DNA from: Bradyrhizobium sp. ORS 278
GTDB lineage: Bacteria > Pseudomonadota > Alphaproteobacteria > Rhizobiales > Xanthobacteraceae
Length of the DNA: 64,000 nucleotides
Assembly (NCBI RefSeq): GCF_000026145.1
Contig: NC_009445.1
Location: 1,922,001-1,986,000 of the forward strand
Direction: 5' to 3'
Below the pieces are notes generated by a model. It worked only from the letters and a program-made list of their open reading frames with translations, was not told where the DNA came from and did no database searches. Both the position numbers and the translations under genes were made by a program. Below, piece by piece: positions 25,816-35,471 of the stretch (its first letter is position 1; the number at the start of each line of letters is the position of its first letter).

Positions 25816-27860
25816 CGTCAGAGCAAGAATCCTATCCGGTCGCGCAATTCCGCAAAACCTATTTCGAGGAATGCGCGGAGCTGCTTGACGCGTTGCAGTC
25901 GAACCTCGAACTTCTGTCGTCGGGACAGGAGGACGACGAGACGCTGCACGCGATCTTCCGTTCGGTCCATTCCATCAAGGGCGGCGCCGGCGCTTTCGGC
26001 TGCACCGATCTGGTGGCGTTCTCGCACACCTTCGAGAGCCTGCTCGACGCGCTGCGCGACCACAAGATCGCGACCACCAACGAGGTCAAGCAGCTGCTGC
26101 TCCGCGCCAGCGATGCGCTGGCCGACATCGTGAATGCCGCGCGGCTCGAGCAGCAGCTGCCTGCAGACTTTGCTGCCGATATTCGCTCGGCCATGCAGGA
26201 CGTGCTGCAGGGCGCCGGTCACCCGGTCGAGACGAAGCCTGCGCCGTCCGCTTCGGACGCGAAGCTGCTCAGCGAGCAAACCTACCGCATCAGGTTTCGC
26301 CCCCACACGGAGATGCTGAGAAAGGCGAATGAGCCGCTGCTGCTGATCCGCCAGCTTCGCAAGCTCGGCACGCTCACGACCGAGGTCGATTTCTCGGCGC
26401 TGCCGGCGCTCGAGGCGTTGGATCCCGAGGCGGCCTATTTCAACTGGACGTTCACGCTGGAAACCGCCGTGCCGCGCGGCAGCATTCAGGACGTGTTCGA
26501 ATTCGTCGAGGATGATTGCGATCTTCAGATCGACCTGTTGCAGACGGCTGTGCCGACCGCCGAAGTGGCCGTCGGAGAGTCCAGCAGCGCGACCGCTCCG
26601 GCGGCAGCTGCAGTGTCGCTCGCACAGTCGATCCGCGTCGACGTCGACAAGGTCGACCGTCTTGTGAATCTCGTCGGCGAGCTCGTGATCAGCCAGGCGA
26701 TGCTGACTGAGCAGGGCATGTCTCTGCCGGCCGACAAATATCCGCAGCTCATCCAGGGCATCGAGGCGCTGGCGCAGAGCGCGCGCGAGTTGCAGGAAAG
26801 CGTGATGGCGATCCGCGCCCAGCCGGTCAAATCGGTGTTCGCGCGGATGCCGCGCATCGTCCGCGAGCTTGCGGCCGTGCTCGGCAAGGAGGTGCGCATC
26901 GTCACCTCCGGCGAGATGACCGAAATCGACAAGACGGTGATCGAGCAGCTCAACGATCCCCTGACGCATATGATCCGCAACGCGCTCGACCACGGCATCG
27001 AGCCGCCGGCCGAGCGGCTTGCCGCGGGCAAGCCGCGACAGGGAACGATCAATCTGTCGGCGGCCCAGCGCAGCGGCCGCATCGTCATCGAGGTCTCGGA
27101 CGACGGCCGCGGCATCAACCGCGAACGAATCCTGGAGAAGGCGCGCGCGCGGGGCTTGGTGCCGCCGGGTGCCAACCTCACCGACGACGAGATCGACAAC
27201 CTGATCTTCATGCCGGCGTTCTCCACCGCCGAGGTGATCTCGAACATTTCCGGACGCGGCGTCGGCATGGACGTCGTGAAGCGCAACGTGCAGGCGCTCG
27301 GCGGCCGGATCTCGGTCCGCTCGCGCTTCGGCCACGGCTCGTCATTCACGCTCTCGCTGCCGCTGACGCTGGCCGTGGTCGACGGCATGGTCGTGTCGGT
27401 CGGACGCGAGACGTTCATCATTCCCCTGGTCGCGATCGTCGAGAACCTCCGTCCGCAGTCAGCCGACATCCATCCGGTGGTCGGACGGGGGCACGTCCTG
27501 GCGCTGCGCGGGGAGTACCTGCCGCTGGTCTACCTGCATCGCGTGTTCGCGATCAGCGATGCGATCAGCGATCCCTGCCGCGGCATCGTCATCATCGTAC
27601 AGAGCGAGAGCGCCGGGCGCGTCGGCATCGTCGTTGACGAACTGCTCGGTCAGCAGCAGGTCGTCGTCAAGAGTCTCGAGGCCAATTACGAGCCGGTCGA
27701 GGGCATCAGCGGCGCGACAATCCTTGGCAATGGCCGCGTCGCGCTGATCCTCGACGTCGCGCGGCTGCACGAGATCGATGCTCGCGGACCGGTCGGGCGG
27801 CCGACGCCGCGGGATGCCACGAGATCCGAATTTGCAGAGGACATGACCCATGCAGCCTGA
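25806..27860 (+). CDS. cheA: Chemotaxis histidine kinase CheA
   Basis: 684 residues. An Hpt domain (about 1-115) has the phosphorylated H55 in FRSVHSIKGGAGAFG. A regulator-binding region lies around 155-250. Next comes the dimerisation domain (VDKVDRLVNLVGELVISQAML). The ATP-binding domain has its N box in LTHMIRNALDHGIE, G1 in SDDGRGIN and G2 in SGRGVGMDVVK, followed by a C-terminal CheW-like domain. All catalytic elements are intact. The gene overlaps cheY by ten bases and cheW by eleven, so stoichiometry is probably set by coupling. Confidence 0.96.
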   Translation: MSVTSEQESYPVAQFRKTYFEECAELLDALQSNLELLSSGQEDDETLHAIFRSVHSIKGGAGAFGCTDLVAFSHTFESLLDALRDHKIATTNEVKQLLLRASDALADIVNAARLEQQLPADFAADIRSAMQDVLQGAGHPVETKPAPSASDAKLLSEQTYRIRFRPHTEMLRKANEPLLLIRQLRKLGTLTTEVDFSALPALEALDPEAAYFNWTFTLETAVPRGSIQDVFEFVEDDCDLQIDLLQTAVPTAEVAVGESSSATAPAAAAVSLAQSIRVDVDKVDRLVNLVGELVISQAMLTEQGMSLPADKYPQLIQGIEALAQSARELQESVMAIRAQPVKSVFARMPRIVRELAAVLGKEVRIVTSGEMTEIDKTVIEQLNDPLTHMIRNALDHGIEPPAERLAAGKPRQGTINLSAAQRSGRIVIEVSDDGRGINRERILEKARARGLVPPGANLTDDEIDNLIFMPAFSTAEVISNISGRGVGMDVVKRNVQALGGRISVRSRFGHGSSFTLSLPLTLAVVDGMVVSVGRETFIIPLVAIVENLRPQSADIHPVVGRGHVLALRGEYLPLVYLHRVFAISDAISDPCRGIVIIVQSESAGRVGIVVDELLGQQQVVVKSLEANYEPVEGISGATILGNGRVALILDVARLHEIDARGPVGRPTPRDATRSEFAEDMTHAA

Positions 27861-28380
27861 CAACAAGCCGGCCGACCATTTTGGCCAGCAAGCGGCCGTC
27901 AGCGAGAATGTGCAGCAGTTCATCACCTTCACGCTGGGCGAGGAGGAGTACGGCATCGACATCATGGTCGTGCGCGAGATCAAGGGCTGGACCGAGACGA
28001 CGATGATCCCGAACGCGCCGGCGCATGTCCGTGGCGTGATCAACCTGCGCGGCATCATCGTGCCCATCTTCGATCTTCGCGCCCGGTTCGGCACCGGCGT
28101 GACGATCCCGACCAACATGCATGTCGTGATCATCGTCGCCGCGGGGACTCGCACGGTCGGCCTGCTGGTCGATACCGTCTCCGACATCATCTCCGTAGAT
28201 CCGAAGGAGATCCGCGACGTACCGGACATGGGCATGCCGGTCGAGGATCAGTTCCTGGAGGGACTCGTCGCGATCCAGGACCGGATGGTGACCCTGGTGT
28301 CGCTCTCCGGCCTGTTCGGGATGTCGGCCGAGTCCGCCAAGCATACAGCCGCTCCGGCAGATTCGGCAGCCGCCGCTTGA
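27850..28380 (+). CDS. cheW: Chemotaxis coupling protein CheW
   Basis: 176 residues, one CheW SH3-like domain ([39 protein letters not shown]). It couples receptors to CheA. The Ala-rich tail is unremarkable. It starts inside the end of cheA and precedes the receptor gene by 31 bases. Confidence 0.95.
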   Translation: MQPDNKPADHFGQQAAVSENVQQFITFTLGEEEYGIDIMVVREIKGWTETTMIPNAPAHVRGVINLRGIIVPIFDLRARFGTGVTIPTNMHVVIIVAAGTRTVGLLVDTVSDIISVDPKEIRDVPDMGMPVEDQFLEGLVAIQDRMVTLVSLSGLFGMSAESAKHTAAPADSAAAA

Positions 28381-28411
28381 ACTCATCAGAAGAGAATTTT
28401 GCGAGATCGTC

Positions 28412-30802
28412 ATGAGCGACACATACGAGGACAACATCATGCAGGACTTCACGGCCGACGGCGCTCCGGGCGAAGACAGTGCCAAGCCGAAGGCGCGCTC
28501 GCGCCCGCGCAGCCGCCCGCAGCCTGCCGCGGCGAAGTCGGTCGCGGCGGCGCCGCGCGCCGCGAGCCGCGACGACCAGATGGCGGCGGTGGTCGACAAG
28601 GTCACCAGCGCGGTGATGCTGGTCGACAATGATCTGAAGATCACCTATCTCAATCAGGCGTCGAAGCAGCTGTTCGGCCAGCATCTCACCGAGTTCCGCA
28701 AGCTCTGGCCGAGCTTCGATCCCGCCGCGATGATCGGGACGTGCATCGACATGTTCCACCGCAACCCGGCGCATCAGCGCGCCATGCTGGCCAATCCGGC
28801 GAACATGCCGTTCAAGACGGACATTTCCGTCGGGCCGCTGAAGATCTCGCTCAACGTCAATGCGATGCGCAACGCGCAGGGCGTCAGCCAGGGCTTCATG
28901 CTGGAATGGGGTGATGTCACCGAGGTCCGCAGCCAGGCGTCGCAGCTTGCGGCGATCGATCGTTCCCAGGCGATGATCATGTTCTCGCTCGATGGCAAGA
29001 TCCTGGACGCCAACGAGAACTTCCTGCGCACGATCGGCTACTCGCTCGACGAGATCAAGGGCCAGCATCATTCGATCTTCGTGGATCCGAGCTATCGTCA
29101 GTCGACCGACTACCGTCTGTTCTGGGACAAGCTGGCGCGCGGCGAATATGATGCCGGACAGTACAAGCGGATCGGCAAGGGCGGACGGGAGGTCTGGATC
29201 CAGGCGAGCTACAATCCGATCTTGGACCAGTCCGGCAAGCCGTTCAAGGTCGTCAAATACGCCACCGACATCACGAGCGACGTGATCCGCAACGCGGATT
29301 TCAGCGGCCAGATCGATGCGATCAACAAGGCTCAGGCGGTCATCCAGTTCACCACCGACGGCAAGATCCTCGACGCCAACGACAACTTCCTCAATACGCT
29401 CGGCTACTCGCTGGCGGAGATCAAGGGACAGCATCATTCGATCTTCGTCGACGTCGCCTATCGCAGCTCGCCGGAATATCGCATGTTCTGGGACAAGCTG
29501 GCGCGTGGCGAGTACGAGACCGGACAGTACCGCCGCATCGGCAAGGGTGGCCGCGAGGTCTGGATCCAGGCGAGCTACAACCCGATCATGGGCCCGGACG
29601 GCAAGCCGTTCAAGGTCGTGAAATATGCGACCGACGTGACCGATCAGGTCAAGGCGTCGGAAGCGTTGCAGGCAGCGGTACGGCAGACTCAGGCCGTGGT
29701 CGACGCCGCCAAGAACAACGATCTCCGTGAGCGGATTCCGCTGGAAGGCAAGACCGGCGAGATCGCGATGCTCTGCGAGGGCGTCAACGGTCTGCTGGAC
29801 GCGATGTCCGCCGTACTGTCCGAGGTCTCCGAGAGCTCGCACACGCTGTCGAGCGCGGCGCGCGAGATCGCCAACGGCAACACCGACCTGTCGCAGCGCA
29901 CCGAGGAGCAGGCGGCCAGCCTCGAGGAGACCGCGGCCAGCATGGAGGAGCTGACCTCCACCGTCCGCCAGAATGCCGAGAACGCGCAGCAGGCCAACAA
30001 GCTGGCGTCGTCGGCATCCGATGTCGCGATCAAGGGCGGCAGCGTCGTCGCCGAGGTCGTCCACACCATGGACGGCATTACCCAGGCGAGCCGCAAGATC
30101 GCCGACATCATCGGCGTCATCGACGAGATCGCCTTCCAGACCAACATCCTCGCGCTCAACGCCGCGGTCGAGGCCGCGCGTGCCGGCGATCAGGGACGCG
30201 GCTTTGCCGTGGTCGCCGCCGAGGTGCGCAACCTCGCTCAGCGCAGCGCCAACGCCGCCAAGGAGATCAAGGGGCTGATCTCGGACTCCGTCTCGAAGGT
30301 GGAATCGGGCTCGCGCCTGGTCGATACCGCCGGCAAGACGATGGAGGAGATCGTCCAGTCGGTGAAGCGCGTGACCGACATCATGGCGGAGATCTCAGCG
30401 GCGTCGCAGGAGCAGCGCGGCGGCATCGAGCAGGTCAACAACGCCGTCACGCAGATGGACAAGGTCACCCAGCAGAACGCCGCGCTGGTCGAGGAGGCCG
30501 CTGCCGCCGCCAAGTCCATGGAGGAGCAGACCGAGACCATGGCCGAGATGGTCGGTCGCTTCATGATGCTGCCGGAGTTCGAGCGCGGCCGGCCCTACGC
30601 TGCGGCCCGGACCGGCAACCCCGTTGTCGATCGCTCGCTCGGCGCGGGCAAGGACAAGCTCGCGGCCATGCGCAACCCGGCGACGCGGCCGGCTTCGCCG
30701 CCTCCCGCGCGTCCGGCGTCTTCGCCGCCGCGGTCGTCCGATGCCGAGCCGGCGCGCCGCCGCGTCGTCGGTGCCGGCGACGCCGACTGGAAGGAGTTCT
30801 GA
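28412..30802 (+). CDS. Soluble methyl-accepting chemotaxis protein with three PAS domains
   Basis: 796 residues and no transmembrane segment, so a cytoplasmic receptor. A basic, Pro/Ala-rich N-terminus (25-50) is followed by a first PAS domain (about 58-172). Two nearly identical PAS domains follow (about 180-290 and 302-412), each ending in a [13 protein letters not shown] block and KYATDI/V. Then come a short linker and an MCP signalling domain with the tip [20 protein letters not shown]. The chain ends WKEF, a WxxF tail like the CheR-docking pentapeptide. Tandem PAS domains suggest haem, flavin or small-ligand sensing; the ligand is unknown. A second ATG 27 bases downstream also has a ribosome site. 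Confidence 0.93.
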   Translation: MSDTYEDNIMQDFTADGAPGEDSAKPKARSRPRSRPQPAAAKSVAAAPRAASRDDQMAAVVDKVTSAVMLVDNDLKITYLNQASKQLFGQHLTEFRKLWPSFDPAAMIGTCIDMFHRNPAHQRAMLANPANMPFKTDISVGPLKISLNVNAMRNAQGVSQGFMLEWGDVTEVRSQASQLAAIDRSQAMIMFSLDGKILDANENFLRTIGYSLDEIKGQHHSIFVDPSYRQSTDYRLFWDKLARGEYDAGQYKRIGKGGREVWIQASYNPILDQSGKPFKVVKYATDITSDVIRNADFSGQIDAINKAQAVIQFTTDGKILDANDNFLNTLGYSLAEIKGQHHSIFVDVAYRSSPEYRMFWDKLARGEYETGQYRRIGKGGREVWIQASYNPIMGPDGKPFKVVKYATDVTDQVKASEALQAAVRQTQAVVDAAKNNDLRERIPLEGKTGEIAMLCEGVNGLLDAMSAVLSEVSESSHTLSSAAREIANGNTDLSQRTEEQAASLEETAASMEELTSTVRQNAENAQQANKLASSASDVAIKGGSVVAEVVHTMDGITQASRKIADIIGVIDEIAFQTNILALNAAVEAARAGDQGRGFAVVAAEVRNLAQRSANAAKEIKGLISDSVSKVESGSRLVDTAGKTMEEIVQSVKRVTDIMAEISAASQEQRGGIEQVNNAVTQMDKVTQQNAALVEEAAAAAKSMEEQTETMAEMVGRFMMLPEFERGRPYAAARTGNPVVDRSLGAGKDKLAAMRNPATRPASPPPARPASSPPRSSDAEPARRRVVGAGDADWKEF
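28950..29655 (+). repeat. Tandem duplication of a PAS-coding segment inside the receptor gene
   Basis: Two DNA copies with a period of 366 bp (122 codons), for example CAGGCG at 28967 and 29333 and CGGCTACTCGCTGG-type sequence at 29035 and 29401. Long exact stretches such as GAGGTCTGGATCCAGGCGAG recur in both, so the duplication is recent or kept alike by recombination. Confidence 0.88.
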
Positions 30803-30812
30803 GCTGCCGGAC

Positions 30813-30839
30813 GGCGCCCGGGCCTAGAGCCGGGGCGCC
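30813..30839 (+). terminator. Hairpin between the receptor gene and cheR
   Basis: Arms GGCGCCCGGGC and GCCGGGGCGCC with one mismatch and a CTAGA loop, in the 58-bp gap. There is no T tract. It may act as a weak terminator or a processing/stability element that sets receptor level apart from the downstream genes. Confidence 0.5.
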
Positions 30840-30860
30840 TCTCGCAGCTGTCAGGAGATC

Positions 30861-31685
30861 ATGGTGCAGGAACAGTTCGCGCTCGAGGACAAAGACTTTC
30901 GCAAGCTGTCCAAGCTTGTGATGGACACGGCCGGTATCGTGCTGAACGAGCGCAAGCGCGCGTTCATTCATGGTCGCCTCGGCCGGCGGCTGCGCGCGCT
31001 CGGTCTGTCGAACTTCTCGCAATATTGCCGTCTGCTGGAGACCAGCGGCGGCGACGACGAGCTGCGCAATTTCATCAACGCTGTCACCACCAATCACACC
31101 AACTTCTTCCGCGAGGCTCATCACTTCGACTATCTCGCACGGGTGATCCTGCCGAGCCTCGCCGTCGACAATGCCGACACCGAGCGCGTGCGCATCTGGT
31201 CGGCCGGATGCTCGACGGGCGAGGAGCCCTACAGCATCGCGATGACGCTGGCGGCCGGGCCCCGGATTCTTTTGGACTGGAACGTCAAGATTCTCGCGAC
31301 CGATCTCGACACCAACGTGATCGCCCATGCGGCGCAGGGCGTCTACGAGATGGACCGGACGACGAGCATTCCCGACACGCATCGCAAGCGCTTCACGCGG
31401 ATGCGCGACGGCAATGTCGTAATGAACGACGAATTGTGCGACCTCATCACCTTCGCTCATCTCAATCTGCTCGGGCCGTGGCCGATGTCCGGCCCGTTCG
31501 ACGTCATCTTCTGCCGCAACGTGGTCATCTATTTCGACAAGCCGACCCAGATCCGGCTGTTCGACCGCTATGCGAACCTCCTCAAGCCGGACGGCTGGCT
31601 GATCATCGGCCATTCAGAGAATCTGCTTGGTGTCACTGACCGTTTCGATCTGGTCGGGCGAACGATCTATCGGAGGGTCAAATGA
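30861..31685 (+). CDS. cheR: Chemotaxis receptor methyltransferase CheR
   Basis: 274 residues. The N-terminal helical CheR_N domain has GRLGRRLRALGLSNFSQYC, and the catalytic domain has NHTNFFREAHHFDYL and the S-adenosylmethionine site IWSAGCSTGEEPYSIAM; further on are LATDLDTNVI and DVIFCRNVVIYFDK. It methylates glutamates on chemoreceptors. AGGAG precedes the start. The adjacent receptor ends in a WxxF tail that could tether this enzyme. The stop overlaps cheD (ATGA). Confidence 0.95.
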   Translation: MVQEQFALEDKDFRKLSKLVMDTAGIVLNERKRAFIHGRLGRRLRALGLSNFSQYCRLLETSGGDDELRNFINAVTTNHTNFFREAHHFDYLARVILPSLAVDNADTERVRIWSAGCSTGEEPYSIAMTLAAGPRILLDWNVKILATDLDTNVIAHAAQGVYEMDRTTSIPDTHRKRFTRMRDGNVVMNDELCDLITFAHLNLLGPWPMSGPFDVIFCRNVVIYFDKPTQIRLFDRYANLLKPDGWLIIGHSENLLGVTDRFDLVGRTIYRRVK

Positions 31686-32323
31686 TCAAGACGAGGACCG
31701 GGCGCCGCGCGACGACGGCGACACCTCCGACCGAAGAGATCGTGACGGGCTCGCGGCGCTATCGCGACAAGCGCTTCGACGCCGTCGTCGTCAAGGTGTT
31801 TCCGGGCGAGCATTACGTCACCGACAAGGAGGACGAGATGCTGGTCACGGTTCTCGGCTCCTGCGTGGCTGCCTGCATCCGTGATCCGAAGACCGGGGTC
31901 GGCGGCATGAATCATTTCATGCTGCCCGAGAATTTCAGCCATTGGGGCAATGCGTCCGACAGCATGCGCTATGGCAACGTCGCCATGGAGCGCCTGATCA
32001 ACGACGTTCTGATCCGCGGCGGCGCCCGCCGCAGGCTCGAGATCAAGGTGTTCGGCGGCGCCAACGTCCTGAATGGCGTAGCCAAGATCGGGCATCGCAA
32101 TGCCGATTTCGTCGAGGAGTACCTCGCCGCGGAGAATCTTCCGATCGCGGCGAGCCATCTGCGTGGCTCGCTGCCGCGCCGTGTCCACTATTTTCCCGCG
32201 ACCGGCCGGGTGATGCTGCTCGAACTGCCGCGCGCCGACCACGAGGCGCTGGTCCGCCACGAGACATCCTACAAATCCAAGATCCAGGTCGAGCCCGTCG
32301 CCGGATCGATCGAGCTCTTTTGA
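31682..32323 (+). CDS. cheD: Chemoreceptor glutamine deamidase CheD
   Basis: 213 residues. The catalytic Cys lies in TVLGSCVAACIRDP and the His in GGMNHFMLP; KVFGGANV and IGHRNADFVEEYL are also typical. It deamidates receptor glutamines. Compared with the minimal family (about 160 residues) it carries an N-terminal basic extension of about 40 residues and a C-terminal tail ending SIELF. The downstream receptor-tip protein ends TVELF, so the two share a C-terminal motif. Confidence 0.94.
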   Translation: MIKTRTGRRATTATPPTEEIVTGSRRYRDKRFDAVVVKVFPGEHYVTDKEDEMLVTVLGSCVAACIRDPKTGVGGMNHFMLPENFSHWGNASDSMRYGNVAMERLINDVLIRGGARRRLEIKVFGGANVLNGVAKIGHRNADFVEEYLAAENLPIAASHLRGSLPRRVHYFPATGRVMLLELPRADHEALVRHETSYKSKIQVEPVAGSIELF

Positions 32324-32333
32324 GGCAGTACAT

Positions 32334-33392
32334 ATGAGTGCCATTCGCGTTCTGATCGTCGACGACTCGGCCTTCGTGCGCCAGGTCCTGACCGACATTT
32401 TGTCGAGCGACCCGGCGATCCAGGTCGTCGGCGCCGCGCCGAATCCCATCGTCGCGCGCGACATGATCAAGAGTCTCAACCCCGACGTGCTCACGCTCGA
32501 CATCGAGATGCCGCGCATGGATGGTCTTGCCTTTCTCGACAAGATCATGGCGCTGCGGCCGATGCCGGTCCTGATGATCTCGTCGCTCACCCAGAAGGGC
32601 GCGGACACTGCCATCCGCGCCCTGGAGATGGGCGCGTTCGATTGCGTGGCGAAGCCGGTAGTCGGGCTGGTTGAGGGCCTGCCTGCGATGCGCAACGAGA
32701 TCGTCAGCAAGGTCAAGGCGGCATCGGTCGCGAAGATCCGGACGCGCTCCGGGGAGCAGGTCCGTCCGATCCAGCGGCCGGGCGTCTCCTACAATACGTC
32801 GGAGAAGATCATTGCGATCGGTGCCTCCACCGGCGGCGTCGAGGCGCTGCAGGAGCTGCTGATGGCGTTTCCCTCCGACGCACCGGCAGCCGTCATCACC
32901 CAGCACATGCCGGCGATGTTCACCGCCTCCTTTGCCGCCCGGCTGAACCAGCTGTGCGCGGTCACGGTCAAACAGGCGGTCAGCGGTGAGCGCGTGCTGC
33001 CCGGTCACGCCTATATCGCGCCGGGCGGCTTCCACATGGAGCTCGGACGCAATGGTGCGAATTATGTCTGCCGCGTCCATGACGAGCCGGCCGTCTCCGG
33101 TCATCGGCCGTCAGTCGACGTTCTCTTCAGGTCCGTCGCGCATGCCGCGGGGCCGAATGCGATCGGCGTCATCCTGACCGGCATGGGACGCGACGGTGCG
33201 GTCGGCCTCCTGGAGATGCGCACGGCGGGAGCGCCGACGATCGGCCAGGACGAGGCGAGCTGCGTCGTCTACGGCATGCCCAAGGCGGCGCGCGAATGCG
33301 GCGCCGTCGAGATCGAGCTGCCGCTCGGCAAGATCGCCGATCAGGTCCTGAAGCGGTGTGAGTCGCTCGCTGCGCGCGGGGTCAGGGTTTAA
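32334..33392 (+). CDS. cheB: Chemotaxis methylesterase/response regulator CheB
   Basis: 352 residues. The receiver domain has DDSAFVRQVLTDIL and phospho-acceptor D56 in TLDIEMPRMDG. After a linker, the methylesterase domain has the Ser-His-Asp set in GASTGGVEALQELL, ITQHMPAMFTASFA and GVILTGMGRDGAVGL. It removes methyl groups from receptors and gives adaptation feedback opposite CheR. A GAGGC ribosome site lies upstream. Confidence 0.96.
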   Translation: MSAIRVLIVDDSAFVRQVLTDILSSDPAIQVVGAAPNPIVARDMIKSLNPDVLTLDIEMPRMDGLAFLDKIMALRPMPVLMISSLTQKGADTAIRALEMGAFDCVAKPVVGLVEGLPAMRNEIVSKVKAASVAKIRTRSGEQVRPIQRPGVSYNTSEKIIAIGASTGGVEALQELLMAFPSDAPAAVITQHMPAMFTASFAARLNQLCAVTVKQAVSGERVLPGHAYIAPGGFHMELGRNGANYVCRVHDEPAVSGHRPSVDVLFRSVAHAAGPNAIGVILTGMGRDGAVGLLEMRTAGAPTIGQDEASCVVYGMPKAARECGAVEIELPLGKIADQVLKRCESLAARGVRV

Positions 33393-33395
33393 TCC

Positions 33396-34520
33396 ATGTT
33401 CGGTTGGAAGCAGAGCAGCGCGGCCGAGGCAAGGCCGCCGACCCCAGAGCCGCCAGCGGAGTCCGTCCCTGATGCCCGGTCCAAGCAGGACGAGCTGATG
33501 CGCCGCTGGATCGCCTTTGCGGGCATGCAGCAGCGCGTCATCCGGACGCTCGTCGGCGAGATCCAGCAGACCTCCGCTGTCGTGGAAACGGAGGCGGACA
33601 GCCTGAGCAGCAAGTTCCAGCGTCTGGCCGTGTGCGCGGAGCAGCAGACCCAGCGCGTCGAAAGCCTCAGCAAGCTGGCGATCGGCATCGAGGTCGACGG
33701 CGAGGCGGTGGCGATCGACCGGATCGCGGGCCTGCTCGAGGAGACCTTGAGCGACGTGGTCGAGAAGATCCTTCTGCTGTCGAAGGACGCGATGTCGATG
33801 GTCTACGCGCTGAGCGAGCTCAACGCCAACGTCAACCGCGTCGACAGCTGCATGGAGGAGCTGAACAAGATCAACAAGGTCACCAATATGCTGGCGCTCA
33901 ATGCGAGGATCGAGGCTGAGCGGGCCGGCGCCGCCGGCGCAGCCTTCAGGGTGGTCGCCGGCGAAGTGCGCGAGCTGTCGGGCGCCACGCAGCGGCTGTC
34001 CGTCGACATGGATGCCGAGCTCAAGGCGGTGACCGAAGGCATCGCCAATGGTCATGCGACGCTGCAGCGCGTCGCCACCATCGATATGTCGCAGAATCTC
34101 ATGGCCAAGGATCGGCTCGAGCTTCTGATGAACGCGCTGATTCAGCGCAGCGGCAACCTGACCGAAGTCGTCGGCGAGGCGATGAAGGAGGCCGAGGTCA
34201 TCTCTGCCGACGTCGCGGGAATGATCACCGGAATTCAGTTTCAGGACCGTACGCGGCAACGGCTCGAGCATGTTGTCGACACATTGCGCGTGGTCGACGA
34301 GGCGCTCGACGAGCTGAAGGCGACGACGGCGGAGTCGCTCGATGCCCCGGTCGTCGAGGACGCGGGCGACAACGAGTGGGTCAAGATGATGCTTGATCGG
34401 TTCACGCTGGGCGAAATGAGGTCGCGGTTCGTCGCGCAGATTCTCGAGGGCAAACAGCCGGTCGATGATGGCGATTCCGTCGTGGCTCCGTCCACGACCG
34501 GCACGGTCGAGCTGTTCTAG
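33396..34520 (+). CDS. Soluble receptor-tip protein with a CheZ-like C-terminal motif
   Basis: 374 residues, no transmembrane segment, mostly helical. Residues about 150-205 match the chemoreceptor hairpin tip (NKVTNMLALNARIEAERAG, then FRVVAGEVRELS). There is no PAS or other input domain and no WxxF tail. Near the C-terminus is IQFQDRTRQRLEHV with D284-x3-Q288, which resembles the phosphatase motif of CheZ (QDFQDLTGQ). The protein ends TVELF. It may be a chemosensory-array component that dephosphorylates CheY. This is inference; annotation pipelines would probably call it a methyl-accepting protein. It starts three bases after the cheB stop. Confidence 0.75.
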   Translation: MFGWKQSSAAEARPPTPEPPAESVPDARSKQDELMRRWIAFAGMQQRVIRTLVGEIQQTSAVVETEADSLSSKFQRLAVCAEQQTQRVESLSKLAIGIEVDGEAVAIDRIAGLLEETLSDVVEKILLLSKDAMSMVYALSELNANVNRVDSCMEELNKINKVTNMLALNARIEAERAGAAGAAFRVVAGEVRELSGATQRLSVDMDAELKAVTEGIANGHATLQRVATIDMSQNLMAKDRLELLMNALIQRSGNLTEVVGEAMKEAEVISADVAGMITGIQFQDRTRQRLEHVVDTLRVVDEALDELKATTAESLDAPVVEDAGDNEWVKMMLDRFTLGEMRSRFVAQILEGKQPVDDGDSVVAPSTTGTVELF

Positions 34521-34529
34521 GAGGAATGC

Positions 34530-34829
34530 ATGCAGATTCAGATTGACCAGGCGGGCGGACAGATCGCGATGAGCGGTGAGTTCACCTTCACCGACCACGT
34601 TCCCTTCAAGCAGATGGTGACCGAGATCTTCGCGGTTCCCGGCAAGGCCGTCGTGATCGATCTCTCGAAGCTCGACTTCATCGACTCCGCCGGGCTCGGC
34701 ATGCTGCTGCTGGCCCGCGACGAGGCCAAGAAGGGCGATCGCGAGCTCATCCTTCGCCGGCCGATCGGGCAGGTGAAACGCATGTTCTCCGTGACCAAGT
34801 TCAACACGCTCTTCAAGGTGGAGGAGTGA
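34530..34829 (+). CDS. STAS-domain anti-anti-sigma factor (RsbV/SpoIIAA type)
   Basis: 99 residues, a canonical STAS domain with VVIDLSKLDFIDSAGLGMLL; S53 is the expected phosphorylation site. A strong AGGAGG precedes the start. It is encoded directly before an anti-sigma-type ATPase and a PP2C phosphatase, the three parts of a partner-switching module. No sigma factor is encoded nearby. Confidence 0.9.
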   Translation: MQIQIDQAGGQIAMSGEFTFTDHVPFKQMVTEIFAVPGKAVVIDLSKLDFIDSAGLGMLLLARDEAKKGDRELILRRPIGQVKRMFSVTKFNTLFKVEE

Positions 34830-34835
34830 GCACCG

Positions 34836-35471
34836 ATGTGCGTGTCGGTCGAGGACCAGGTTGACGATGGGGCCTACGTGGCCTGCTGGGACGGCGCCTC
34901 CGAGGAGACCTTGGCGGCGGCGCTCGCGGAGCCCGTGCGACGCTGCGTCGAAGCCGGCCTGATCGACGGCGGTCTGGCTCCCGACCCAGACGGGCTGTGC
35001 GCCGACCGGCTGACCCTGATCGTGACCACGCGCTCCGCCTATCGCCACTCGATCGTGAAGCGGTTCGTCGAGGCACTCCGGCGGCGGCTGCCGCTGTCCG
35101 AGGATCTCAGGATCAGGATCTGCAGCGCCACGCAGGAGGCGCTGATGAACGCTGTGCTGCACGGTAATTTGAGGATCGACGGCGGCTTGCGAGGCAGTCT
35201 CGACGGCCTGATCGCAGCGCAGGCGATCATCGAGACCAGGCTGGATACCGCCGACATCGGCGGCGCCACGATCCGTCTCGCGGCCGCCTGGACCGCATCC
35301 GCGATCCAGGTCACGATATCCGACAGCGGCGACGGATATGACTACAGCGGCGTCCGGCCGGCCGCCGAGGACGGTGCGTCGGGCCGCGGGCTGGAGATCC
35401 TGCAGGTGTTCTCCGATCGCGTGACGGTGCTCAACGGTGGAACGACGGTGCGGCTGGAGTTTCTGCGGTGA
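34836..35471 (+). CDS. Anti-sigma-type serine kinase (RsbW-like HATPase)
   Basis: 211 residues. A Bergerat ATP-binding domain of the HATPase_c_2 family occupies the C-terminal half: N box ATQEALMNAVLHGNL, G1 DSGDGYD, G2 GRGLEILQ. The N-terminal ~75 residues match no family I know. Such kinases phosphorylate the STAS partner and bind a sigma factor or another target. Context between STAS and PP2C genes supports this. The stop overlaps the next start, which is a GTG. Confidence 0.85.
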   Translation: MCVSVEDQVDDGAYVACWDGASEETLAAALAEPVRRCVEAGLIDGGLAPDPDGLCADRLTLIVTTRSAYRHSIVKRFVEALRRRLPLSEDLRIRICSATQEALMNAVLHGNLRIDGGLRGSLDGLIAAQAIIETRLDTADIGGATIRLAAAWTASAIQVTISDSGDGYDYSGVRPAAEDGASGRGLEILQVFSDRVTVLNGGTTVRLEFLR

